The notes beneath the pieces are model-generated. The model saw only the letters and a program-made list of their open reading frames with translations, was not told the origin of the DNA and ran no database searches. Shown here one piece after another: positions 23,868 to 35,039 of a stretch of DNA of 64,000 nt. The number at the start of each line of letters is the position of its first letter. Within the stretch, counting starts at the first letter, position 1. This stretch comes from Cycas panzhihuaensis (taxonomy: Eukaryota; Cycadophyta). Location: assembly GCA_023213395.1 (NCBI GenBank), contig CM041465.1:236475741-236539740 (forward strand), written 5' to 3'. A program made the position numbers and the translations under genes.

Positions 23868-25143
23868 GGTGTTCCTTCCCATCCACTCCTTGATAGCGAG
23901 TGGTATGGTGACATCATGTGGTATCTCACATAGCAGCAGTATTGCTCTGAAGCCAGTAAGAAGGTTAGATCTCTTATCCAGACCTCTGCTAAGCAGTACT
24001 TCCTCATGGATGAAGTATTGTATAAGAGGTCTTTTGATAGGATCCTCCTCCGCTGTGTCACTCCTAGCGAAGCAGACCAAATACTCTGCAAATACCACCA
24101 TGGCATTTGCGAGGGCCACTTTGGGGGCCAATCCATGACCCAGAGGATCTTTCGTATGGGCTACTATTGGCTATCCCTCTTCAAAGATGCCCATGCCTTT
24201 GCCTTGAGGTGTCAGCAATGTCAAGAACACGCTAACATCTCCCATGTGCCTTCTAAGGCCCTACATCCTATCATATCTCCATGGCCTTTCGCTTAGTAGG
24301 GTCTAGACCTCATCGGGGCTATATCCCCACCTTCTTCATCATAGCACAAGTTTATCTTGACTGCTACAGAGTACTCTACTAAATGGGCGAAAGTCATCCT
24401 TCTGATTACTACCCCTGGTAAGATGATAGCTACTTTCGTTTACCAGCACATTATTGCCGCTTCAGGATTCCTGACGTCTTGATCATAGACAACGGAACCC
24501 TTTTTTGTAACAAGGAGATGGATGAGCTTTGTGAGAAATTTAGAATATCTCATAAAACTTCCTCCTCTTATTACCCCCAAGCAAATGGTCAAGTTGAGTC
24601 ATTCAACAAGACTCTCATTAACATTCTAAAGAAAACTATCACTTAGTCTCAAAGAGACTGGTACCTTTAGCTCCCTTCCGCCCTGTGGTCTTACCATACC
24701 TCTATCCATGCTACTACGGGAATGGCTCTATTCTCCCTAGTTTACGGGATCGAGGCGGTATTCCCTTTGGAAGTGGAGATTTCCTCTATACAAGTTTCTC
24801 TTTGAGGTCTCATCCATGAGGAGTTGATCTGTCAGGCTTGCCTCTTGGATCTAGAAGCCTTCGATGAGAGACGTTTAGCTGCCTACCAGGCTAATCTCAC
24901 ATCCAAAGCTCACTTACAAAGGACCTATGATAAACACTTCTATTCTCATCCTTTGTATCCCAAGGACTATATTCTCAAATTGAAATATCTCCATGACCTC
25001 TTGACTAAGTTCAAGCCCAAGTGGGTTGGCCCCTTTGTCATTCTCAAGAGCCTTGATAACGATGCCTATAGGATCACCACCTTAGAGGGCCTTGAGTTTG
25101 AGAAAGTCGTTAATGGGAAATTCCTTAAAAGATTCTACACATG
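23868..25143 (+). pseudogene. Integrase, element C
   Basis: The N-terminal HHCC zinc domain is at about 24085-24235 (CKYHHGICEGHFGG, then CQQCQEHAN). The catalytic core has LDLIGAISPPSS (first Asp), a frameshift near 24455, IIDNGTLFCNKEMDELCEKF (second Asp) and QANGQVESFNK (Glu). The C-terminal part, 24824-25143, is open and has a GPY/F-like stretch, KPKWVGPFVILKSLDNDAYRI, ending KFLKRFYT and a stop. Integrase inserts the cDNA and leaves 5-bp duplications. Broken by stops and the frameshift. Confidence 0.9.
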
Positions 25144-25844
25144 ACTTCATCATCACCTTATCCATGCTCTAAAATGAGCCTAAGCTACTATCTTAAGCTT
25201 GTTCCCATTCCCGCTAGCCACAGGTGGGATGTCGGCTTAGGATGGCCCTCTCGTTCCCTTCCTCTTGGGCACCTTGTCCTCTTATTTGGGCATCCCCCAG
25301 TTAGGATGACATTTGGAGTATTGTCACTCATGTCCTATTGGTATTTCCTTTACATATTCCACTATGCTCCTATTTGGACATGCATGTTGTCTTGTTTCCT
25401 AGCCCCAAACATGTCTATCACCTCTACTCATGGTGATCATATGTGCTCCTGTTAGGAACATGGTCCTGCATGAAAGGAAATATGCACAACTTAAAACAAA
25501 TGTCACAACACAAAGCTCATACAATAGTCAGCTCAAAGTACAATCATACATATCCTCGTGCATCTGTGCACCCTCATATACATACATAAACATGTAAACA
25601 GAAACATACATATAATCCATCACATGTCGATATACACATCATCATATACCAAATGGGGTACCAATCACCCCATCTATATAAATCAAAATAATCATGTGTC
25701 ATATTTTACAAATAGTGTGGTACATCATGTATGGGAAGCGGGTGTCCTTGTAGGGAGGGTACAATCATGTGACTATATATAGTAACTCCCTGGAGGCCCG
25801 TGCTTTCCCCTATCCAAAATAAAAATAGATACACTACTCTACTG
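25144..25844 (+). other. Post-integrase spacer of element C
   Basis: Non-coding and AT-rich after 25455. It aligns with the spacers of A, D and G and lies past the stop codon of the antisense gene. TTGGGCATCCCCCA is at 25286-25299. The Cys-containing open frame 25141-25455 is not kept in the other copies. Confidence 0.65.
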
Positions 25845-26476
25845 CTACCCCGCCCCTAGGGCATCATCCCTTGGTTGATGTGATCCCTCTCCTAGGGACC
25901 ACATCCCTCTGAGACTCCTCCTCAGTCTCTATGAGCTTCCCGCCTCGCTCCCCTCATCTCGTGGCCTCCTCGAGGTCGTCGCCACTGTGTGGGTCTGTGT
26001 CCTGCTCCGCGTTGACCTCGATGCCATGTCCTCTACTAGTCGATCGTATCAGGCCTGGATATAATCCCGCTTCATCTCTATGAGGCAGAGCCTCTCCTCC
26101 ATCCCCCAGAGCTCCTTCTCCATCATTGCTATCCAGATATGGCTCCCCATATCCCCTCTGACTCCTCCTTGAGCCTCTAGCTACTGCACCCAACTCTGTA
26201 GAGCATCCCTCTCTACTCGGGTGGCATCCAACTCTGCTTGTTGTTGTCCCACACGTACCTCATGCTCCTGGGACTCTGTAACCCATATGTCTCTCACCCA
26301 TATCAATGGGGTAAATGCTATCGTGTGGTCGCCTGCCGACCTAGGCTCATCACCTGCCTGGATGGGAGGCTACCTCTCCACATAGGCCCGAGGGAATACC
26401 TCTCAGGCTACTGCCTCCACTAGTCTCTGGATATCTACTTTACCTACAAATCTAACATGTCATGTATCAGTACATG

Positions 26477-26478
<2 letters not shown>

Positions 26479-26523
<45 letters not shown>
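26479..26523. repeat. (TA)n microsatellite inside intron 2 of the PMD gene, element C
   Basis: About 22 TA units. D has a short TATATATAT run in the same intron. Confidence 0.95.
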
Positions 26524-26525
<2 letters not shown>

Positions 26526-27800
26526 AACCCAAAACCAAACTATGTATATATATCTGGCAATCAAATGATGACAGGAGAAGGTCATGTCTCACCTAGCACG
26601 ATTGTCGGCTCCTCGACTCGGGTGACTACCTCTACCTCAGGCACTCTACTAGCTGCAGGTACCTCCTCCTCCACAGGTACCTCCTCTAATACTGCCTCAG
26701 CTGCTGGGGTGTCCCTCCTCTCTGTGGCTAGCGTAACTGCCTCTCCAGACCTCCTGACTATCTGTAATCTACGGGCCCATGTCATTGGACCCCTGCTCTC
26801 CTCGGTAGCTCCTGATGGGTCTGCCTCTCCACCTGCAGTCCCTGACGGTCCTGCCTCCCTCCGTGTAATCCCTAATGGACCTGCCTCTCCTCTAGGTCAT
26901 GATGGGCTGGCCTCATCACCACCCTCATCATCTCCTGGGGGCACTCTTGCCCCGCCTGCCTCATCATCACTATCCCACCTCACCACTCTATACGGATATG
27001 TTATATAATCTATCATGGTGAGGGGGTCTAGTGATGTGGCCTCCATCGAGCGATAGACATGTGCCTGGTCCTCGGTCCCTCTCAACCTGGTCTGCCACCT
27101 GTGTACCATTGGGGCCCACTCTGAGATAGGGTGTAGTCCCCCTATCAGCACCACTGCTCTAAAGTGGTCAAAGAAGCAGCACTATAGTAAGGTACTATAT
27201 GATAGTCTGCCCTTGCCCGCTACCCAAATGGCATCCAGCTGTGCGACAAGGTTTGCCGCTATGAGGGTAGCCCAGTCTGTCCTCTCTCCTACTTCACACC
27301 GGTATACGGCATCTATCCATCATCCTGGTATATCTCTATAGTTCTATTTTTGGGATACTTGAAATAGAATACATAAGGTAATCAACTTTCTCACCAAAGG
27401 AACTCTCGACATAACCATGGTTTGGAGAGGAATCCCTTGCCCCTCCCACCTATCTAAGCCTGTAAAGAACATAGCTGTCTCCCTATGTGCTACCTCATTA
27501 CTAGGCAACGCTCCTAGTGCCACCAGCCTCCTCGTCGCCAGTACTCTCAGTATCCTCCTGATGTCCTCAAGCATCACTAATACATCCCCCACCTGGGATA
27601 AGCGGAACATATGTCTTCCTCCTATCCCAGTGTGACACTATATCAACCAATAAATGTTGATCTAATGCGTACTGGGATGTCCTCGTGACCTTCAATAGGC
27701 CACATCTCCTCAAGATCTCCCTATCCTCTCTCGGCATCATCTCAATAAAGCTGAGCATTGCTATTTTAATATTCTTGTGGTTCTCCACCATGATCACGAC

Positions 27801-28276
27801 CTATAAAACGTCATAAAATAAGTCAGAACTTGACCTATACTCACTCCTTATCCCCTGGACTGCCTCTTAGCCTCACCTGGTCGAGATTTGGGGTCCCTTG
27901 AGCCCCCATTATCTTTTTTCTGCAATTCTACCTTCACACCATGCCAAACTTTGTGGTACCGTAAAGTTTAGCCTGGGTCCCTTGGGGCCCCGCGGCAAAG
28001 ATCGCAGCACCGCGATCTTTGCCGCGGTGTGAATGGTACCCCCCTAAAAGGGGGGGTTTTCTGCCTAAAAAAAGAAAAATTTTTCTTCCTGTGGGCCATA
28101 GCTAGGTCCACTGGGACCAGGGCTGCCTAATGCCCCAGTCCCGCCTCTCTCTAGGTCTAATTTAGACTCTGGGAGGTCTTTCTTTGCCCATATGAGGCCT
28201 AAAAACCTACATAAAAACATAAAAAGCAGTAAATTTTAAAGCATTAGACGAGTTATGGTTTCAGAGATCCACTCAC
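27801..28276 (-). other. Intron 1 of the antisense PMD gene, element C
   Basis: The donor GTGAGTGG and the acceptor GACGTTTTATAG flank 476 bp, close to the 486, 467 and 479 bp of A, D and G. It contains three inverted repeats: TAAACTT-type (about 27950-27970), the 15-bp stem at 27991-28026, and a C-run/TAAAA/G-run hairpin at about 28039-28056. Confidence 0.7.
27991..28026. repeat. Perfect 15-bp inverted repeat in PMD intron 1, element C
   Basis: CGCGGCAAAGATCGC (27991-28005) and its exact complement (28012-28026) around a 6-base loop. G keeps 12-bp arms (59945-59956 and 59967-59978) and D 8-bp arms (37787-37794 and 37803-37810). Confidence 0.92.
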
Positions 28277-28415
28277 TAGATCTGGCTGAGCACTGGCCAT
28301 CTTATCTCTATGATCTAAACGGCTATCCTCTTGCTCTAATCCAATGGTTTGATCTCCCTCCGTGTGCCTCTGAAGTTGGGTAGTACTCCACTGCATAAGG
28401 AAATGGCTCTGGATT

Positions 28416-28420
28416 CATTC
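28416..28420. repeat. Target-site duplication CATTC of solo LTR E, left copy
   Basis: CATTC before the LTR and CATTT at 31000-31004 after it, one transition apart. The continuous site in D reads through without duplication. Confidence 0.8.
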
Positions 28421-30999
28421 TGTTTCCCGGCTATCGGGAATGGACTCGGGACGCATCGACACAGGTTTGTGCAGGTATATGCCTTTACTTTGCTTACTTA
28501 TGATCGCTGTAGTAATTGGGAATGGTTTGATTGACATGTGCCTGTCCATATGCACCTGTTTGATTGCTTGTTCATTATGCATGTGCCTAACGACACCTTT
28601 TAGCCTATGACGACTCACAGCGGGGGCATTCATCAGCGAATGCGACACCCCGTATGGCGTACAACCACCCACGACGTCTCCATTGTCTTTCGGGATGCTT
28701 TTGCCAGCCTGTTTATGCATGTTACCGCGTGCCGCTTATGTTGCAAACCCTTTCTAAGCCTGGTTTAACCCTTAGTTAGTTAGGTCTTTGCACCGCTTGA
28801 GTACATGCCCATGACCTAAAACTGCTCTTGACTAATGTATTTTGAGTTTAACTTATGATTTTACCTTAAAGACCTGATTTCTTACTTTAATTTTCTGCTT
28901 TTGGGTTTGGTTCGCATCATGCAGAAACTAAGCTGCAGCGGAGTTCCAAGGCGGTACCGGCATGCATGATAAACTTAGCATGCACGCTAAGTTTATCAGC
29001 ATTTACGATCGCTTAAAATTTAAAAAGAAACACGCGATGCTGCCGCGATTTTCATGAACCGCCAAGGTTCTAATCTGTTGGAGGCGCCCGCGGCCCCCCA
29101 ACATTCACTTGCTTCACTCAAGACATAAAAACTCGTTTTTCACTCATTTGCCTCATTATGATGATTATTGAATGAATTTTTCTACTCTCTACTCCACTCT
29201 CCTCTCAAGTTTTCTTCACAAAAGACAAGACAAACAAACAAGAACAAGAGACACCTTTCAACAGCTGTGGGACGGAGGCACCAAGGGTCGCTATTCTTGG
29301 AGATACAGGCCATTCTGCCCCCTCACGAGCTCCAATACAAGCACTCTTCCTCCTCACACATATTGAAGGCCTCCAAGAGGATTTTGCACCAAGAAAACCA
29401 TAAGGAACCATTTCCATCTCACTTTCTTGCATGAGGCTCCACCACTCCTCTCTCGCAAGGGACATGCTACATTGCTTCATAGGCATCTCTTGGACCGCCG
29501 CTCCAAGTTGCCAAGTGCTCACATGCACTCCTCCTTCATCATTTGAGGTATTTGGTGTCATTTCTTTGGTGTTTTTGCTTGTTTTTGTATTATTTCACTT
29601 GCAACTCTTTGCTTCCTTTTATATATGCACTTTCTTGGTTTCCCTTAGTAGGTTGATGCAAGGAACCATAGTATTTGTGGCTTATTAGAGTGTCACCCGA
29701 GGATAGGCTTAGTTTCCCATTCTTTTCTTCCACTCACCCTTCTTCTCCCATCCTTCTCTTTCGCCATTTCTTGGGCAAACCAAGCATAAAGGGTTACACG
29801 AGGGTTTGAGGGAGATTAGGCGGGGTTAGTCCCCATTGCCGTCCTACTCCCCAAGGGTTCTCCCTTTTCCTCTCTCCCTTTATCTCCGCTTTTGCTTAAG
29901 AAGTAGGGCTAGAGAGGCTTGGAGAATCGGTTGAGTGTTTACCTTGGCATATGCTACCCGTTGCTCCATGATCTTTTGTCGCATGCTAGCATCGTTTCCC
30001 TTACATCCTGTGGAGACCTCTCGTGGGTGAGTTAGCCATCCCGAGGCTATACTCAACCCCATTTGGGGTGCGTTTGTGGTATGTGACCTTGGCATGCTTA
30101 TCGTGTGACTTTGCTTCTTTTATTGCATGTTAGCATTTAGCCATATCTTTTAACTTAGTTCGCTTTACTTGCAACATATATACATATATCTTTTGGCATC
30201 TCGTAGCCTCTCTTTCGAGAGGAAGGTATTCCGCTTATTTGCTTGCAGGAGCGTTCGGGACGAGGGGACGCATAAGGTCGACCCATTGGCGGACGACACT
30301 TGCTTGGTACGTTTTTCCTTTTGTATATGCCGCTTCGAGCTTTATTTTCTGTCATTTCAGTTTAGTTAGTGCTTATTTGCTTTCGGGGAGGTAAGTGATC
30401 CCCCATCACCGCTTGCAACCGACGCCGCATACGAGGAGGACGACGGGAGGAAGCGCAACCGTGGACGGACACCTGCGTCTCGACCCAACCGCCGGATCCA
30501 GGTATTCTCCGCTCACCCTTCATATTCCTTTTTCTCGCTCTTACGTTTCTTTACGCTTGCTTTGGTAGTTAGAGAAATATAAGGAAAAGGAAAAGAAATA
30601 ACTATTTATTTTGTACTTGCTTTTTGCTCTACATTTGCTTTACGTGCGCTTTCTTTGCTACACCCTGCACACTATAGTGTCTGAGATTCTTCGACCAATC
30701 CCCCTTTAGCCGCTCTTGCACATATCTTACCTGCGACACGTTTGGTTGGTTACCCCTTCGCCGCTTTCTCATTGCCTTGAGAAGTAGCGGCGTCAGTTTC
30801 CTTTTCCCTTCCCGCCATCCAAGGGTAGGAGGGTCTCGCCGCACGGCCACAGGAAGCAACCAGCACCTTGCAGGCCTGCACTCAAGGCCTCGCCGCAGAC
30901 GTCCCGCGAGGTATGATGCTCGTTCTTTAGCCTATTAGCCCTGTGGTTTTGTGTCCTTCCCGCTAGGCGTTGGATCATTGCCCCGTGGAGAGCGTTTCA
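28421..30999 (+). repeat. Element E: solo LTR (2579 bp)
   Basis: It starts TGTTTCCCGGCTATCGGG and ends GAGAGCGTTTCA, like the LTR of A. No internal region is attached on either side. The flanks are continuous element C sequence: GGAAATGGCTCTGGATT on the left and GAGAGCCCGTGAAAATG on the right. It interrupts the interval between the antisense TATA box (31043) and exon 1 (28300) of C's PMD gene. An element of subfamily A/E inserted here and then lost its interior by LTR-LTR recombination. Confidence 0.92.
28967..28998. repeat. Perfect 13-bp inverted repeat in LTR E
   Basis: TGATAAACTTAGC and GCTAAGTTTATCA with a 6-base loop, at the position where the other LTRs hold the TAAACTT/AAGTTTA cluster. 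Confidence 0.92.
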
Positions 31000-31042
31000 C
31001 ATTTGAGAGCCCGTGAAAATGAATCCCGTTTTCATCAATTTT

Positions 31043-31053
31043 CCTTATATAGT
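31043..31053 (-). promoter_or_regulatory. Candidate antisense TATA box, element C
   Basis: The minus strand reads ACTATATAAGG, at the place of the same box in A, D and G. It is now separated from its exon by solo LTR E. Confidence 0.5.
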
Positions 31054-31590
31054 CAGGGGCTTCGACGGGTACTTTCTCCATTTTCGCTCTTATGATAGCC
31101 CTTTGGATTGTCCCTTACCCCCGATCACCTTTTCCTTCTGGCCCTGTCTTCCATTGTGCTCTCATAGCCTTCATTTTTCTCATTCTTTTGGATGCATTTA
31201 TGGCACCTTAACGATGCATTTTTGTAGAGCCCTTCTGTCTTGTTTTGCATGCCACTCCCGTGCATACTCGAGTTTATACTCATTAGGCTCATTTCGCCAT
31301 CCTGGACTCATTTTTGTAGCCTGTTCCTACACCTGGGGTCCCCAAAGGAAATGCTCCATCCATTCAAAGTCATTCTTTGCTTTCTTGAGCAACCTTTGGC
31401 ATCTTAGGGTGCCCTTTTGCCACCCGCTCTAAGCCAGTAGTCAGGTAGCCTGCTCTTGTCCTTGGGTAGCCTCATTGTTAGGTCCTCCTTCCCTTCATGG
31501 CCATTTATTGCTTGCCATATGAGCCTCTTTTTGCTTCGACTCTTACATTATTGCATATTTTCTCTACCGAGACATTTCCTTTCATCATCT

Positions 31591-32013
31591 ATGTCTCTCT
31601 TCATCTTTACCGATAGCAGAAGCTGTAGTAACCCTGGACCTTCTATCACTGCATGGATTCTTCGCATCCCTTCCAAACATGATTTTCTATATTCCAAAAT
31701 ATTCCTTCATGAGGCCACCAATAATGAAGCCAAGTACACGGCCGTTATCGAGGCCCCCACTAATGCACTCCATTTCCATTACAGATTTATCATCCTTCTT
31801 TACGACTCCCAGGTGGTGTTGTCCCATCTCACCTAGGTTTACCAGGTGTAATGCCCACATTTGAGAGTCCTCATTTTGACCACCAGATCCTTACTGGTTA
31901 ATTTCCAGTCTGTCAACATCTGACACATTCCTGGGGCCCTCAACACTGAGGCATATATCCTTGTTTACCTCATCCTTAAGCGTTGCCTCCTTCTTCTTAC
32001 TAACCACCCCTGA
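31591..32013 (+). pseudogene. Additional RNase H (aRNH), element C
   Basis: A 423-bp frame ending in TGA, the same length as in A and D. It reads MSLFIFTDSRSCSNPGPS (first Asp kept; GG changed to SR), ATNNEAKYTAVIEA, LLYDSQVVLSHLT, and a C-terminal NTEAYILVYL where the usual A-D-S-L has lost its Asp. Stops follow SHLT, VYQV and VNI. Together with the Asp-less native RNase H this follows the Tat-lineage pattern of a second, archaeal-like RNase H. Here it lies downstream of the antisense PMD gene, about 3.9 kb past integrase once E is removed. Confidence 0.85.
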
Positions 32014-32419
32014 GACTAGTCTGGTCACCCTGTCATCCAAGTTTTGGGCCGTCATATAAATCACTTTGTGAATCTGTTTATACCTAATGCCGCTAATGAG
32101 GTTAAACTATGGTGACTGCCAAGTTTGCTCATTCACCTAACATCCTCATGCACATCTCTTTGTATTTTCACGATAGGGGCAATCCCCTCATCCTTCTTAG
32201 CTTCCAGTCGATTCTTGGGTAGCACATAGGTAGCCCCTACATTGTCTCCACCCCTGTCTTCGTATCCACATGTTCTGCCATGACACTTGCTGGCACCCTT
32301 GACCCTTTCTATGATCATGATATATATATATACATACACATGTGCTACTGACAGTTTTATTGCCAACATTCACTATTGCATGATGCTTCCGAGCAGCGAG
32401 GCTCTACTACTATAAGGCG
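32014..32419 (+). other. Spacer, short (TA)n and decayed purine tract, element C
   Basis: No gene. (TA)n is at 32319-32334. The tract before the 3' LTR has decayed to CTACTATAAGGCG, compared with CCAAGGGGGCAG in A and D. Confidence 0.65.
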
Positions 32420-35034
32420 TGTTTCCGGCTCAGGAATGGATCTGACGAGTCGACTCAGGTAAGCTTAGGTACACTTCCTTCCTTTTCACTTGTACTATTT
32501 CTTTGGAAAGGTTGACATAAGCACTGCTTCTTTGCATGACTACTTATTTCATTTGTATGATCACTTTGCATTTGTTACTTGGTCATGCTGCTTGTCGTAT
32601 TATGAGCCTATGATGACCTAGTGGGACCGACCTTTCCACAAGGAAGGCATTCCACATGGCACTCTATGACCCTCTGTGCTACCTCTACATCGCCTTGAGC
32701 TTCATTCGATTTGTATGACACATTCATGCCTTGATTTTGAGCTCCTATCACCTCATTTCAAGGACCTTTAGCCTTTGATGCCTCTTTTGGTCTTGTCCAC
32801 ATGCCTTATGGACTATCCTAGCCACCTGGATAGGAGGGCCAGCCCCTCCTAGGCCTGTCACATCATCTCTTAAGGCTCCTAAAACCTAGATTTTTGCCAT
32901 TTTGGCTTTTTGGTCCCACACCACTATAAACTTAGTGGTACCGCAAAGTTTACTGTGGTACTGTGAAGTTTACCGTGGTGCGACTGTTGTAAGTTATTTT
33001 TTAAAAACTACCATTGTAATTCTCGCATTTCCCATAGAATCTCCACATGTCCTCACATCTAGCTCAGCCTCATTCATGCCATATTCACTTGTTTAGGGCT
33101 AGGATGGGTATAAATCTTAAAACCCTCATCATTTTACCTCTTTTGGATGATTTTTGGCTCTTCAACACAACTATTTCCTACTACAACTTATGCTCCTCCT
33201 CTCTTCCCTCTATAGGTACATCTATAGGCCTATGTTTCCTACAAATCTAGCCTATGATCTGCCTACAACAGTCCTTCTCTGTGGTGGAAAGCTTCTCTCC
33301 AGACATCCTCAAGCAAGTTTAGGTATGGTTTTCTTCCAACTCGCCCCAGCAAGTGTCTCTTTCAGCCACCTCTTGCGATATCTCCTACAAAACCTTGTAG
33401 GAACCCTCCTCTCCACTAGTTGCAGGGGTAAACCTACCCTATATTTAGCCTAGCAGGTCCTCTAAACCCTTTTTTCAGGATTTATGGTATGTTATTTCTA
33501 TGTTAGACTCATTTCCTCATTTGCTTGCTTGCTTTCTTCATGATTGATTGTAGCAAACACTGTTTCCATTGAGTTTGGCTTGTTATTTCCAGGTTTTTAC
33601 CTTTCCTCCGCTAGTTTTCCTTAAGGAAGCAGCAGGAGAAGATCCAAAAAGGTTGGGTGAAGAGAGTAAGGTGGGGGTAGCCTCTAGTTAGTCCTACTCT
33701 CCAAGGGCAATCCCCTTCCCAACTTTCTTCTCCTGCTCCCATGCTTCTCTTGGGTTAATTAAGAGAAGGTGAGCCTTAGGCCTGCACTAGATTATTAGCG
33801 TATGCAGCCCCTTACTACGTTGATTCCAGGCCTACACGCCTCCCGTTTGGACCCCCATCATGTCCCTAATATTGCTTGGTATCTCTTGAAAGCTTCTATA
33901 GGGGTTTATACACTGGATTGGATTGTTGCCCATAGTAACTCTGCACCTTGACATCTCTCCAATGCTTTGTTACATTTATCCTTATATTTCTTGGTTGTCA
34001 TAAGTTGTCATTTACCCTCATCTTACTGTGTTAAAAGGTTATGTAGAGAACCTAGCAAAGGGTTTAGTCATCTTGAGGCTTCCCTTCACTCCATCTTGCT
34101 TGATGTACATGTTTACTTGAGGGGAGACTTAGAGTTATTTGCAATAGTTATTTTCCTAACTTGACATAACGTTTTGACATATACATTATACGTGTACTTG
34201 CATATATATATAGCTTTTCTTTTGCAGCCCCTTCTTGGAAGGGATAAGCCCTTGTATGTGTAGGTTAATGTGGTGTTTTCTCGCAAAGGTAAGAAGCATC
34301 CGGATCCCGTCGACCGTAACACCTCCCAGGTACGCACATCTACCCTTTGTCCCTTCATTTCCCTTTCCATTTTTATTAGAATCTATGCTCTAGCTAAGTA
34401 GATCACATGAAAGTAAAAGGGTAAATGGTATTAGTTGTTTATATTTACATGCCATATGTTTATTTCATATAAGAAAAGGACATTGTAGGAACCCCCATTT
34501 TTCCTTCTTCCTTTTCTTACCAATCCAAACATATCCTTTAGGTATATTCCATTTGGCATCACTTGCTTATGTATGTACCACTTGGTCTTTTTCCTTTCTG
34601 CCCCTTTAGTTGTTAAAGGAAAACTCGGTTTAAGTGCTTCCCTCTCTCTCCCTTGGTCCTATTTGCATTGACCGAATAGCTAAGGGAGACCTGCTTACAA
34701 AGTAGGCTTTCACCTACTCCATTTACTCCTGTTTCCCTCTATCATAGGGAAACTCTTTGAGGATTCCTCCTCTTCCATTCTGGCCATCCAAGGGTGGGAG
34801 GACCTTCGTCTCGAGTCCATCCAGGCCACCCCCTATATGCACTCTCTCTTCCAGATTGAGGGCTACTTTAAGGTAGTTAGGTACCATTCGCAGGTCCTGA
34901 ACTCATGCTCTGGCGTACGGGGTGCCCTACGTGGTACTTTCTTTGCTTATAGGTTTTCACCCACACCTTAGACATCATCATTGACTACCATTACTCCTAT
35001 CGAGCAGAGTAATTATCCTGTAGACACGTATCTA
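32420..35034 (+). repeat. 3' LTR of element C (2615 bp)
   Basis: It starts TGTTTCCGGCTCAGG and ends ACGTATCTA, where the 5' LTR ends GCGCATCCA; the terminal CA has become TA. GAGGA follows at once. A TATAAAT is at 33109-33115. About 170 bp present in the 5' LTR are missing near 34310. Confidence 0.95.
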
Positions 35035-35039
35035 GAGGA
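35035..35039. repeat. Target-site duplication GAGGA of element C, right copy
   Basis: Matches 15393-15397. The next bases CTAAAGAG continue the shared B/D LTR. Confidence 0.95.

Larger units (their letters stand above)
25845..28300 (-). pseudogene. Antisense PMD gene of element C, three exons
   Basis: Model on the minus strand: exon 1 28300-28277 (ATG GCC AGT GCT CAG CCA GAT CTA), intron 1 28276-27801 (GTGAGT...TATAG), exon 2 27800-26593, intron 2 26592-26444 (GTGAGA...TTTGTAG), exon 3 26443-25845. Exon 2 starts VVIMVENHKN and has the PMD blocks YALDQHLLVDIVSHWDR, VLVMLEDIRRILRVLATRR and PHPISEWAPMVHRWQTRLRG, then Gly/Ala-rich repeats and WARRLQIVRRSGEA. Exon 3 continues in frame as IQRLVEAVA...EVFPRAYV. 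Intron 2 is longer than in the other copies because of a (TA)n tract. Solo LTR E sits between exon 1 and the TATA box. Stops are present. PMD proteins such as MAIN/MAIL1 act in silencing; the role here is unknown. Confidence 0.78.

Noticed and set aside
23682-24136. Minus-strand open frames opposite RNase H and integrase (also 41506-41832 and 63484-63993 on the plus strand)
   Set aside because: Shadow frames of pol: they mirror the same integrase zinc-domain sequence in each copy.
35035-35039. The junction of two inverted LTRs read as an inversion breakpoint
   Set aside because: The GAGGA duplication and the clean resumption of the other LTR show simple nested insertion.
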